Shown here: positions 41,405 to 49,093 of the stretch, one piece after another | How the letters are laid out: each line of letters starts with the position of its first letter | How positions within the stretch are numbered: position 1 is the stretch's first letter | Assembly: GCA_052108535.1 (NCBI GenBank) | Contig: JBQDZM010000001.1 | Span: 124,001-188,000 of the forward strand | From: Galactobacter sp052108535 | GTDB taxonomy: Bacteria > Actinomycetota > Actinomycetes > Actinomycetales > Micrococcaceae | Direction: 5' to 3' | Length of the DNA stretch: 64,000 bases | Program-made: the position numbers and the translations under genes | The notes under the pieces: model-generated | Database searches by the model: none | Told to the model about the DNA's origin: nothing | Seen by the model: only the letters and a program-made list of their open reading frames with translations

Positions 41405-41994
41405 CTGCCCTCACCCACCGCAGGCAGCACCGTCATGGGTACCGTCGGGATGGACCGCGGCTGCTGCGGGGCCCGGTGGGGTAAGGCTTCTCGCAGCAGG
41501 GTCCGGCCACGATGGATCCGCGAACGCACGGTGCCTAGTTTGCAGCCCAGGACCTCGGCGACCTCTTGATAGCTGAGGCCTTCGAGGTCGCACAGCACCA
41601 CGGCGGCTCGATAGTCCGGCGGGAGCGCCACGAGCGCCTTGGCAACATCGTGGTCCAGATGGGCACGTTCATAGCTGGCCTCTGGCCCCTCGGAGGTCGC
41701 CACCGTTTGATCCTCTGCCCCCTCCGAGAACGGGTCAAAACGAAGCCGGGAACGACGCCTGGCCTGGTCAAGGAAAATATTCGTGGTGATCCTGCGCACC
41801 CACGCGTGCACGGATCCGGGGCCGATATCCGTGAAACCCGGCAACGCGCGTAGGGCCCGGACATAGGCTTCTTGGACCAGATCCTCCGCGTCAGCCCGGT
41901 GTCCGGTGAGTCGCAGAGCCAACCGCATCAGCTCGGGGCCGAAGGCGACCGTGAGCCCCTCTGGTGTGAGGGGGGAGGACTGAGACTGATGCAC
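41401..41994 (-). CDS. sigE: ECF sigma factor, SigE-like
   Basis: The 197-residue sigma factor has region 2 (DAEDLVQEAYVRALRALPGF and the -10 helix HAWVRRITTNIFLDQAR) and region 4 (LPPDYRAAVVLCDLEGLSY with the -35 reading helix EVAEVLGCKLGTVRSRIHRG). With the overlapping anti-sigma gene, the divergent O-methyltransferase gene and tatB downstream, this matches the SigE stress locus of mycobacteria (Rv1220c-Rv1224). GTG 41994 is the start. CAAAAT lies 7 bp upstream, giving a weak leaderless-type box. Confidence 0.9.
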   Translation of the reverse strand: MHQSQSSPLTPEGLTVAFGPELMRLALRLTGHRADAEDLVQEAYVRALRALPGFTDIGPGSVHAWVRRITTNIFLDQARRRSRLRFDPFSEGAEDQTVATSEGPEASYERAHLDHDVAKALVALPPDYRAAVVLCDLEGLSYQEVAEVLGCKLGTVRSRIHRGRTLLREALPHRAPQQPRSIPTVPMTVLPAVGEGR

Positions 41995-42007
41995 GTCCTC
42001 TATTTTG
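41995..42007 (-). promoter_or_regulatory. Possible leaderless promoter box of sigE
   Basis: On the minus strand CAAAAT plus 7 bases precedes the GTG at 41994. The palindrome TAGCGCTA (42008-42015) lies just upstream. Confidence 0.35.
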
Positions 42008-42097
42008 TAGCGCTACCCTGAAAACAGCCTGATGGCAGCCTGCATCCTTGCGATGCGCTTGCCACCCCATCCACGTCCGAGCACAGGAGTTTCGAGC

Positions 42098-42739
42098 ATG
42101 AGCGCGTTCAAACACAGCAGCTGGTCCTACGCCGAAGCACTGAGCGAAGAGGACGAGGTGCTCGCCCGTGCCCGGTCGCGTGGTCACGACCTCGGGGTCA
42201 CTCCGGTCTCCGCGGCCACCGGAGCCCTGCTCACCGTGATGGCCGCGATGTTGCCAGCACGGACAGCGGTGGAGATCGGTTCAGGCGTCGGCCTCTCAGG
42301 GGTGGCCTTGTTACGAGGTATGGCCTCGGACGGAATCCTCACCACGGTGGAGAAGGACACGGAGATCCTCGGGGCCGCCCGTACCACCTACGCCGAGGCC
42401 GGGTTCCCCACCCACCGCACCCGCACCATCAACGGCCGCAGCCAGGACGTCCTGCCCCGCCTTGCCGATGCCTCCTACGATCTGGTGCTCGTGGATGGCT
42501 CTAGACGACGCATGGCCACCGATGCAGAAGAGGCCACCCGGCTGCTGCGCCCGGGCGGCCTGCTGTTCATCAACGACGTCCTGGACGACGACCAGGTACC
42601 CCAGCCTGCAGTCCGTCGCCCCGCCACACTGGCCGCCAGGCAGACTCAGCGCTGGATCCGGGACGAGGACCGCTTCGACTGGGTGGTGCTGCCCACCGGC
42701 ACGGGCGTCCTGCTCGGCGTCCTGCGTCGCGCTCGCTAA
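42098..42739 (+). CDS. SAM-dependent O-methyltransferase (class I, Rv1220c-like)
   Basis: The 213-residue protein has the class I fold of the catechol/caffeoyl-CoA methyltransferase family. SAM-binding motif I is AVEIGSGVGLSGVALLRG (~residues 60-77), followed by TVEKDTEILGAARTTYAEAG, YDLVLVDGSRRR and LLRPGGLLFINDVLDD. The substrate is unknown. ATG 42098 has AGGAG 8 bases upstream; a longer frame to 42032 lacks such a site. It is divergent from sigE, the same arrangement as recalled for M. tuberculosis Rv1220c/sigE. Confidence 0.9.
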   Translation: MSAFKHSSWSYAEALSEEDEVLARARSRGHDLGVTPVSAATGALLTVMAAMLPARTAVEIGSGVGLSGVALLRGMASDGILTTVEKDTEILGAARTTYAEAGFPTHRTRTINGRSQDVLPRLADASYDLVLVDGSRRRMATDAEEATRLLRPGGLLFINDVLDDDQVPQPAVRRPATLAARQTQRWIRDEDRFDWVVLPTGTGVLLGVLRRAR

Positions 42740-42754
42740 CCTGCATCGCCCCCC

Positions 42755-42787
42755 CACTAACCCAAGCGCCCTCACTAACCCAAGCGC
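42755..42787. repeat. 15-bp direct repeat, 18-bp period, after the O-methyltransferase gene
   Basis: CACTAACCCAAGCGC occurs at 42755-42769 and 42773-42787, both perfect, beginning 16 bp after the stop codon. Confidence 0.85.
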
Positions 42788-42789
42788 GG

Positions 42790-42810
42790 CGTCGGGCATT
42801 CTGCCCGACG
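42790..42810 (+). terminator. Hairpin after the O-methyltransferase gene
   Basis: CGTCGGGCA (42790-42798) pairs with TGCCCGACG (42802-42810) around TTC. There is no T-run. Confidence 0.5.
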
Positions 42811-42871
42811 TCCCACGTCGCCCTCACCCGCGCAGCGGCGGGTCAGTGACGGACGAGCGACGCACGCGTTT

Positions 42872-42899
42872 GAGCCCCGGACCTGGTGGTCCGGGGCTC
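42872..42899. terminator. Terminator hairpin between the O-methyltransferase and DUF3117 genes
   Basis: GAGCCCCGGACC (42872-42883) pairs perfectly with GGTCCGGGGCTC (42888-42899) around TGGT. It can serve both converging genes. Confidence 0.75.
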
Positions 42900-42953
42900 A
42901 TACGGTCATGTGGTGACTGGAGAGGGCGGGGCGGGGGACGCCACGCCCGGACA

Positions 42954-43121
42954 TCACTCCGTGACGCCGACCAGGGCCTCACGCAAGGCGTTGGCCTCGT
43001 CGTCGTTGATCTCTAGCACCAGGCGACCGCCGCCGTCGATCGGCACCCGCATGATCAGGCTGCGACCCTCCTTGGCGACCTCCAGGGGGCCGTCGCCCGT
43101 ACGCGGTTTCATGGCAGCCAT
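42954..43121 (-). CDS. DUF3117 small protein
   Basis: This 55-residue gene encodes MAAMKPRTGDGPLEVAKEGR followed by SLIMRVPIDGGGRLVLEIND and EANALREALVGV. It is an unmistakable DUF3117 protein, a short, highly conserved actinobacterial family of unknown function (Rv1211 in M. tuberculosis, as recalled). ATG 43121 has a good AGGAG site 7 bases upstream (43129-43133). It has its own terminator hairpin downstream. Confidence 0.93.
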   Translation of the reverse strand: MAAMKPRTGDGPLEVAKEGRSLIMRVPIDGGGRLVLEINDDEANALREALVGVTE

Positions 43122-43320
43122 TTGGGTGCTCCTTCATGGTTCGATATGCGCGGCCTCGGATGACAGTGGGACTGTTCGCAGACCCGGGTGATTGACCGCG
43201 CAAGTGCGTCGAGGAATCGACACTCTCGAACCCCATTATTCCGAATTCTGGGCCGTGCTGCCAATCACACGACTTCTTGGCTTCAGAAGCCGACTTCTCA
43301 GACATGACGGCGTGAGGCTT

Positions 43321-43716
43321 TCATCCGGACTTTTCCGCTGTCTCCTCGCTCGCGGCAGAGGTCCGCGTCCCTCCGTCCTGAGCGCCGTCCGGTGCCGTTT
43401 CCGGTCCCGAACGCGCCCGCGCTAGTTCATCGTGAAGCCGTTCGATCTCAGCACTCAGCCCGTCCAGCAACTGGTCAACCTGATCGCAGCGGTACCCGCG
43501 CAGCCCTACCGACAACCGCACCGCGTCGACGTCGGCACCGCGCGGGTGCTCCGGCAACAGGACAGGAGGCAGGACCGGGTCCGGTTCCGCCAGCCCCACC
43601 AGAGGGTGGTCGGTGATGGGTTCCGGCGTGGAATCGCTACGGCGCCGTGGTCTTGCCAGCAGCACGGCCACCACAGCCACGGCAGCCAAGGCCAGGAACA
43701 AGAGCAGGTATCGCAT
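43321..43716 (-). CDS. Membrane-anchored DivIVA-domain protein
   Basis: The 131-residue protein has an N-terminal membrane helix (YLLLFLALAAVAVVAVLLA, residues 3-21), a Pro-rich linker and a short DivIVA-like module. In that module VDAVRLSVGLRGYRCDQVDQ is followed by a coiled coil (LLDGLSAEIERLHDELARAR). The C-terminus is Gly/Thr/Ser/Glu-rich. DivIVA domains mark curved or polar membranes; this protein may act in growth or division, but a precise role is not known. Its ATG shares one base with the stop of the upstream LOG gene (TGATG), so they are coupled. Confidence 0.8.
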   Translation of the reverse strand: MRYLLLFLALAAVAVVAVLLARPRRRSDSTPEPITDHPLVGLAEPDPVLPPVLLPEHPRGADVDAVRLSVGLRGYRCDQVDQLLDGLSAEIERLHDELARARSGPETAPDGAQDGGTRTSAASEETAEKSG

Positions 43717-44480
43717 CAGGATTCCTTCCCGTTGGGCTTTCGTTGCGCGTCAAGGGCTTGCTCGCCACGTCCGGTGACGTGAGCCACCGCCGCGCTCGGA
43801 TCATCCGTGACCAGAGGACGTAGAACGTCTTCCTCATCGATCGTGCCCGCCGCGAGCAACCCGCTGCGCAACCAGTCCACGAGCGGCTGCCAGAAATCGG
43901 TGCCGAGGAGCGCGATCGGATAGTTGTGGGCTTTGCCGGTCTGCACCAGCGTCATGACCTCGAAGAGCTCATCCAGCGTCCCTAACCCACCGGGGCAGAA
44001 GATCGCACCGGCGGAGTACTTCACGAAGGAGACCTTGCGGGTGAAAAAGTAGTGGAACGGCACGGCAAGCGTCACGTGCTCGTTGAATCCGTCCTCAAAG
44101 GGCAGCTGGATACCCAGCCCCACCGAGACGCCGTCACCGTCGAGCGCCCCCTGGTTGGCCCCGTGCATGGTTCCGGGGCCACCACCGGTGATGACGGCGT
44201 AGCCCGCCTCTGCGAGGTCCCTGCCCGCCGCTCGGGCCAACTGATGCGCTGCCGTGCCCTCTCCCAGGCGAGCGGACCCGAACACGGCGATCGCCGGCCC
44301 CAACTCGGCCAAAGCGTCGAAGGAGTTCACGAATTCCCCCTGGATCCGCAACACCCGCCAGGCCTCCACCCCCTTGGAGAGTTCTGCAGTTGAGTCCAGG
44401 AAGTCCTGGTCGAACCGGGTCGTTGCCCCGGTCCAGGTGGGTTCTGATCGCGACGCTGCGTGGTGGGGCTTCTGGGACAT
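43716..44480 (-). CDS. LOG-family protein (TIGR00730)
   Basis: The 254-residue protein carries both LOG signatures, GGGPGTMHGANQGAL and CPGGLGTLDELFE (PGGxGTxxE). LOG enzymes release free bases from nucleoside 5'-monophosphates (cytokinin-type phosphoribohydrolases in plants and some actinobacteria). The actual substrate here is unknown. ATG 44480 is chosen over the longer frame because TACGCT lies exactly 7 bp upstream on the minus strand. It heads an operon with the DivIVA-domain gene. An Rv1205-like gene occupies a similar neighbourhood in M. tuberculosis (recalled). Confidence 0.9.
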   Translation of the reverse strand: MSQKPHHAASRSEPTWTGATTRFDQDFLDSTAELSKGVEAWRVLRIQGEFVNSFDALAELGPAIAVFGSARLGEGTAAHQLARAAGRDLAEAGYAVITGGGPGTMHGANQGALDGDGVSVGLGIQLPFEDGFNEHVTLAVPFHYFFTRKVSFVKYSAGAIFCPGGLGTLDELFEVMTLVQTGKAHNYPIALLGTDFWQPLVDWLRSGLLAAGTIDEEDVLRPLVTDDPSAAVAHVTGRGEQALDAQRKPNGKES

Positions 44481-44493
44481 GGTCACCAGCGTA
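44481..44493 (-). promoter_or_regulatory. Leaderless promoter box of the LOG gene
   Basis: On the minus strand TACGCT plus 7 bases leads directly into ATG 44480. Confidence 0.5.
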
Positions 44494-44600
44494 TCGGCAC
44501 GGACCGACGTGGTCCTGGCCCGCACCTCTTCCGGTGACGGTTCGGTAACTTTGTGTGGATTACAGCCTCCCATGACACCAATCGGCAACAAAGGATGGAC

Positions 44601-44613
44601 TAGGCTTCCTGCC
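44601..44613 (+). promoter_or_regulatory. Leaderless promoter box of gluA
   Basis: TAGGCT (44601-44606) plus exactly 7 bases precedes ATG 44614; no ribosome binding site is visible. Confidence 0.55.
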
Positions 44614-45384
44614 ATGACCACAGCACCCGAGACGGACGTCACAGCGACAACGGCCATCGTCTCCCTTACCGGCGTCAACAAGCACTATGGCGAACTCCAT
44701 GTGCTCCAGGACATCAACCTGCACGTCACCAAGGGCGAAGTCGTGGTAGTACTGGGCCCCTCCGGTTCCGGCAAGTCCACTCTGTGCCGTTCCATCAACC
44801 GCCTGGAGACCATCGATGACGGAAGCATCCTCATCGATGGCGACAAACTCCCAGAGGAAGGCAAGGGGTTGGCCAAGCTGCGCGCAGAGGTCGGCATGGT
44901 CTTCCAGTCCTTCAACCTCTTCGCTAACAAGACCATTCTGCAAAACGTGACCCTTGGACCCATCAAGGTGCTCGGGAAGCCGAAGGCGCAGGCCGAGCAA
45001 GAGGCGCTCGCCCTCCTCAAGCGCGTTGGAGTGGAGAACCAGAGGGACAAGTTGCCCTCCCAACTCTCCGGCGGTCAGCAACAGCGTGTCGCCATCGCCC
45101 GCGCGCTGGCCATGAAACCCAAGGTCATGCTCTTCGACGAACCCACCTCCGCGTTGGACCCGGAAATGATCAACGAGGTCCTGGACACCATGGTGGAACT
45201 GGCCAAGGAAGGCATGACCATGATCGTGGTGACCCACGAGATGGGCTTTGCCCGCAAAGCAGCGGATCGCATCGTGTTCATGGCAGACGGCGCCATCGTG
45301 GAAGAGGCCACACCGGAGGAGTTCTTCACGAATCCCCAGACGGACAGGGCCAAGGACTTCCTCTCGAAGCTCATCAACCACTGA
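44614..45384 (+). CDS. gluA: Glutamate ABC transporter ATP-binding protein
   Basis: The 256-residue ATPase drives amino acid import. Walker A is GPSGSGKSTLCRSINRLE, the Q-loop VGMVFQSFNLF, the signature LSGGQQQRVAIARALA and Walker B VMLFDEPTSALDPE, followed by the H-loop VVTHEM. It resembles C. glutamicum GluA and E. coli GlnQ. The start is fixed by a TAGGCT box 7 bases upstream. It heads the operon gluA-gluB-gluC-gluD-second binding protein. Glutamate as substrate is inferred from this gene set. Confidence 0.92.
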   Translation: MTTAPETDVTATTAIVSLTGVNKHYGELHVLQDINLHVTKGEVVVVLGPSGSGKSTLCRSINRLETIDDGSILIDGDKLPEEGKGLAKLRAEVGMVFQSFNLFANKTILQNVTLGPIKVLGKPKAQAEQEALALLKRVGVENQRDKLPSQLSGGQQQRVAIARALAMKPKVMLFDEPTSALDPEMINEVLDTMVELAKEGMTMIVVTHEMGFARKAADRIVFMADGAIVEEATPEEFFTNPQTDRAKDFLSKLINH

Positions 45385-45464
45385 CCATTTCTCGCCCCAC
45401 CCACAGGTATGCCCGCGCTCCACGGAACGTGAGCACCGGCTCCCACAGAAAAGGAACCATCCTC

Positions 45465-46367
45465 ATGAAGCTCTTCACCAAGCGCCGCGGCCTCGCTGCC
45501 GCTTCCATGGCCGCCGTGGCCGCGCTCGCCCTCACCGCTTGTGGTGGTGACAGCGACTCCGACTCCGGCGGAGGCGGCGACACCGGCCTGAAGTACGACG
45601 TCGCGACCGATGTCTCCATCGACGGCTCCGACACCTTCGACAAGATCTCCAAGGACGGCAAGATCACCATCGGCGTCAAGGAGGATCAGCCCTCACTCGG
45701 TTACCTCGACGCAGCCACCAAGGAGCGTTCGGGCTTCGACATCGAGATCGCCCGCTGGATGGCGGCCTCCCTGGGAGTCAAGGAATCCGACATCACCTAC
45801 AAGCTGGTGGACTCCGCCAACCGTGAGAACGCCCTCCAGAACGGCACCGTGGACCTCTACGTTGGCACGTACTCCATCACCGACGAACGCAAGGACATGG
45901 TCAGCTTCGCCGGCCCGTACTTCGTCACCGGACAGTCCCTGCTGGTCAGCAAGGACTCCAAGGCCGAGAGCATCGATGACCTGGGAGGGAAGAAGATCTG
46001 CTCCATCACCGGCTCCACTCCCCTGCAGAATCTGAAGAAGAAGTACACGGACATCGAGACCGTGGAGATGGATAAGTACTCCGTCTGCGTCGACGCGCTC
46101 AAGAACGGCACCGTTGACGCGGTGACCACCGATGAGGCCATCCTGCTCGGCTACGCCGCCGAGGACCCGGACAACCTCAAGACCATTGGTGAGCAGTTCA
46201 CCGAGGAGCGCTACGGCATCGGCCTCCCCAAGGGTGACACCGCACTGTGCGACGCCCTGACCACCACCCTCACCGATGGCGGCGACACCTGGACCAAGAT
46301 CTACGACGCCACCCTCGGCAAATCCGGCACCAAGGTCGACCAGCCCAAGGCCGACTCCTGCTCCTGA
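45465..46367 (+). CDS. gluB: Glutamate-type ABC transporter binding lipoprotein
   Basis: The 300-residue lipoprotein has a signal peptide ending in LTACGG, so it is anchored outside the membrane. It then has the family-3 binding fold: GKITIGVKEDQPSLGYLDAA, GFDIEIARWMAASLGV, TVDLYVGTYSITDERK and FAGPYFVTGQSLLV. Four cysteines in the mature part (KKICS, YSVCVD, ALCDAL, DSCS) are shared with the second binding protein at 48002. ATG 45465 follows AAGGA by 10 bases. A 15-bp hairpin follows the gene and may protect its mRNA, giving more binding protein than permease. Confidence 0.92.
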   Translation: MKLFTKRRGLAAASMAAVAALALTACGGDSDSDSGGGGDTGLKYDVATDVSIDGSDTFDKISKDGKITIGVKEDQPSLGYLDAATKERSGFDIEIARWMAASLGVKESDITYKLVDSANRENALQNGTVDLYVGTYSITDERKDMVSFAGPYFVTGQSLLVSKDSKAESIDDLGGKKICSITGSTPLQNLKKKYTDIETVEMDKYSVCVDALKNGTVDAVTTDEAILLGYAAEDPDNLKTIGEQFTEERYGIGLPKGDTALCDALTTTLTDGGDTWTKIYDATLGKSGTKVDQPKADSCS

Positions 46368-46387
46368 TCCCCAGGAACATCTGACAC

Positions 46388-46421
46388 GTGGTGGGGGGAG
46401 GGTCGCCCCTTCCCCCACCAC
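46388..46421 (+). terminator. Strong hairpin between gluB and gluC
   Basis: A 15-bp stem (46388-46402 with 46407-46421, one G-T pair) closes on a 4-base loop. There is no T-run after it. Hairpins between a binding-protein gene and its permeases usually stabilise the upstream mRNA or reduce read-through. Confidence 0.8.
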
Positions 46422-46456
46422 AGCCATTCACGCGCACGACTTGAAGGAGCACGTCC

Positions 46457-47116
46457 ATGCTCTCGCAGTTCTGGCACGTCCTCGTCGATAACCTGGATGT
46501 GTACTTCGAAGGGTTCTTGATGACCCTGAGGCTCTTCGCGCTGTCCGGGTTGGGGGCTCTGGTCCTCGGCGGGATCATCGGCGCCATGAGGGTATCCCCG
46601 GTCCCCATCATGCGAGCGGTCGGAACCTTCTACGTGAACGTGGTGCGCAACACCCCGCTGACGCTGGTGCTGCTGTTCTTCGCCGTCGGCTACCCCAAGC
46701 TCTCGTTGCCGCACGTCGACTACTGGCTGCTGGCCACCATTGGGCTGACGCTCTACACCGCCTGTTACGTCGCTGAGACCGTTCGATCCGGCATCAACAC
46801 GGTGCCCATCGGACAGGCTGAGGCGGCCCGTGCCATCGGCCTGACGTTCGGTCAGAGTCTGTCTCAGGTGATCCTCCCCCAGGCCTTCCGCGCGGTGATC
46901 CCCCCGCTCTTCAGCGTGCTGATCGCCCTGCTGAAGAACACCACGGTGGCCTCGGCCTTCAGCGTGGTGGAACTCGGCGCCACTAGGTCCTATCTCTCCG
47001 AGCGTGGCGAACCCGCGATGATGGTGATCCTCTGGATGGCCCTGATCTTCGTGGTGCTGGTTCTGTTGCTCTCCGCACTGCAGCGATACTTCGAGAACAA
47101 GTGGAAGGTGGCGTGA
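46457..47116 (+). CDS. gluC: Glutamate ABC transporter permease 1
   Basis: The 219-residue membrane protein has about five membrane helices and the EAA loop RSGINTVPIGQAEAARAIGL, which contacts the ATPase. The HisM/GlnP-type permease segment VVRNTPLTLVLLFFAVGYPK is also present. It pairs with gluD to form the channel. Its stop shares one base with the gluD ATG (TGATG). Confidence 0.92.
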   Translation: MLSQFWHVLVDNLDVYFEGFLMTLRLFALSGLGALVLGGIIGAMRVSPVPIMRAVGTFYVNVVRNTPLTLVLLFFAVGYPKLSLPHVDYWLLATIGLTLYTACYVAETVRSGINTVPIGQAEAARAIGLTFGQSLSQVILPQAFRAVIPPLFSVLIALLKNTTVASAFSVVELGATRSYLSERGEPAMMVILWMALIFVVLVLLLSALQRYFENKWKVA

Positions 47117-47985
47117 TGGCAGCCTCAGTCCTCTTCGACGCCCCGGGCCCCAAGGCGAAGGCCCGCAACAAGCTCCTGGCGGTGCTCACCGTGGTGGTGG
47201 TCCTCGGGATCCTCGGCTATCTGGTCTACGAGTTGCAGCGCTCCGGTCAGTTTGAGGCCCGCAAATGGGAGTTCGTGAACTACCCGAACATCTGGGATCT
47301 GATTCTCGAGGGCCTGCTCAACACGCTCAAGGCCTTCGCTCTTGCTTCGGTCTGTTCCCTGGCCGTGGGCTTCATCCTGGCCGTCGGGCGGCTCTCCGAT
47401 CACGCCTGGGTCCGCTGGGTCTTCACCACGATCGTGGAACTCTTCCGGGCCATCCCGGTGCTGATCCTGATGATGCTGCTCTACTACGGACTCCCCAGCG
47501 TCGGGGTGACCGTGTCCACGTTCACCGCTGTGGTCGTTGCCTTGATCGCCTACAACGGTTCGGTGCTCGCTGAGGTTTTCCGGGCGGGTGTCACGTCCTT
47601 GCCCAAGGGCCAGTCGGAGGCCGGCTACGCGGTGGGCCTGCGCAAGACCCAGCTCATGGTCTCGATCCTGCTTCCGCAGGCCGTGAAGGCCATGCTGCCG
47701 ATGATCATCGCGCAGCTGGTCGTGGCGTTGAAGGACACCGCGCTCGGTTACGCGATCACCTACTCGGAGCTGCTCGCCGTGGTGAAGCTACTGGGTAACC
47801 AGTCGCGCTTCGACTTCCCGCTGATCCCGGCCGCCATCGTCGGCGCCGCCATCTACATCGGGATGTGCCTGATCCTTTCCGGTCTGGCCAAGTACGCCGA
47901 GTACCGGATCAACCGTTCCCCCAAGATCGCCAAAGCCAAGCAGAACCTCGCGGAATCGATCGACCCCGCGCTGCCCAAGCCGTGA
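47116..47985 (+). CDS. gluD: Glutamate ABC transporter permease 2
   Basis: The 289-residue permease is longer at the N-terminus than gluC, with an extra first helix (LLAVLTVVVVLGILGYLVY). It carries ELFRAIPVLILMMLLYYGLP and the EAA loop RAGVTSLPKGQSEAGYAVGL. ATG 47116 has GGAAGGTGG just upstream. The last ~25 residues form a charged cytoplasmic tail (KIAKAKQNLAES). The second binding-protein gene starts 16 bp after its stop. Confidence 0.92.
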   Translation: MAASVLFDAPGPKAKARNKLLAVLTVVVVLGILGYLVYELQRSGQFEARKWEFVNYPNIWDLILEGLLNTLKAFALASVCSLAVGFILAVGRLSDHAWVRWVFTTIVELFRAIPVLILMMLLYYGLPSVGVTVSTFTAVVVALIAYNGSVLAEVFRAGVTSLPKGQSEAGYAVGLRKTQLMVSILLPQAVKAMLPMIIAQLVVALKDTALGYAITYSELLAVVKLLGNQSRFDFPLIPAAIVGAAIYIGMCLILSGLAKYAEYRINRSPKIAKAKQNLAESIDPALPKP

Positions 47986-48001
47986 CGGCAAGGAGATGGC
48001 C

Positions 48002-49030
48002 ATGGGATCGACGTCACGCGACCGCCGTTTCTTTCCCGCACTAGTCCTGTCCGCCGCTCTGTCCTTAGCAGCCACCGGCTGCGTCGCCGGGCCCAAGCGG
48101 GCCCCCGCCCCGGCAGCGTCGTCCGAGGCAGAGGTCGGCCGGGAGTCCACCGGCGCTCCGGGCCCCGAAGCCGACCAGGGCCTTGATTCCGCCTCGGCAA
48201 CTCCCGGGAGCACCGGGCTCGACGGGGCAGCGACGTCTCCCGGCCGACCGAAGCTCAGCTATCCGGTCGCCTCTGACGTCAACGTGCCCGGTTCAGAGAC
48301 TTTCAACCGGATCCGCTCGTCCGGGAGTATCACCATCGGTGTCAAGGACGACCAACCAGGGTTGGGGTACTTGAACGCCACCACCGGAGAATGGTCCGGC
48401 TTCGATATCGAGATGGCCCGCTGGCTAGCCGCTTCGCTCGGCGTCCCGCCTGAGCGCATCACCTTCCGGCCGCTGGACGCAGCCCAGCGCGAACAGGCCA
48501 TCGCTAACGGTGACGTGGACCTGTACGTGGGCACCTACACCATCACCGACGAGCGCAGAAAAATGGTCGGCTTTGCCGGCCCCTACTTCACCACCGGTCA
48601 GGGACTGCTGGTCTCCAAGGACTCCGACGTCACGAGAGTCGAGAACCTCAAGGGAAAAACCGTGTGTGCGGCCATGGGCTCCACCACCCTGATGAATCTC
48701 CAGGACAAGTACCCGGATATCAAGACGGAAGGCCTAGACTCCTACGCCGCCTGCGTGGAGGCCCTGAAGGCGGGATCGGTGGACGCCGTGAGCACGGACG
48801 AGGCCATGCTGCTCGGTTACGCAACGGTGAAGGCGGAGGTGAAAGTCGTGGGAGAACCCTTCACAGAGGAACGCTATGGGATCGGATTATCCAAGCAGGA
48901 CACGGCCCTATGCCAAACCCTGACCAGCACCCTCAATGACGGGGGAGCAACCTGGACGCAGATTTACCAGGAGACACTTGGCGGCAGCGGCGTCCAACGA
49001 AAGCAGCCCAAAACCGAACCCTGCCGCTGA
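48002..49030 (+). CDS. Second glutamate-type binding lipoprotein (gluB paralogue)
   Basis: The 342-residue protein has a lipobox (AATGC) and then an extra ~60-residue Ala/Pro/Glu/Ser-rich linker absent from GluB. The binding domain follows: GSITIGVKDDQPGLGYLNAT, GFDIEMARWLAASLGV, DVDLYVGTYTITDERRKM and FAGPYFTTGQGLLV. By eye well over half of the aligned positions match GluB, including the four cysteines. ATG 48002 is chosen because AAGGAG ends 6 bases upstream; ATG 47996 abuts that site. Both proteins probably serve the same GluCD channel, perhaps for different ligands or affinities. Confidence 0.88.
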   Translation: MGSTSRDRRFFPALVLSAALSLAATGCVAGPKRAPAPAASSEAEVGRESTGAPGPEADQGLDSASATPGSTGLDGAATSPGRPKLSYPVASDVNVPGSETFNRIRSSGSITIGVKDDQPGLGYLNATTGEWSGFDIEMARWLAASLGVPPERITFRPLDAAQREQAIANGDVDLYVGTYTITDERRKMVGFAGPYFTTGQGLLVSKDSDVTRVENLKGKTVCAAMGSTTLMNLQDKYPDIKTEGLDSYAACVEALKAGSVDAVSTDEAMLLGYATVKAEVKVVGEPFTEERYGIGLSKQDTALCQTLTSTLNDGGATWTQIYQETLGGSGVQRKQPKTEPCR

Positions 49031-49059
49031 GCCGTTGACTCCCAAGAAAAGGGGTTCAG

Positions 49060-49093
49060 GCTAGCCAGCGGGTCAGCCTAGCCAGCGGGTCAG
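49060..49093. repeat. 17-bp tandem duplication across the dapE stop codon
   Basis: CTAGCCAGCGGGTCAG occurs at 49061-49076 and 49078-49093 (17-bp period, 16/17 identical with the flanking base). The dapE stop codon (49073-49075) lies within it. Without the extra copy the gene would read TRWLA-stop instead of TRWLG-stop. Confidence 0.85.

Noticed and set aside
42816..42870. Additional small gene between the O-methyltransferase and DUF3117 genes
   Set aside because: No start codon with ribosome binding site or leaderless box and no recognisable peptide.
43122..43320. Hidden gene in the gap upstream of DUF3117
   Set aside because: No frame with a plausible start and composition; the region is best seen as promoter and 3' untranslated sequence.
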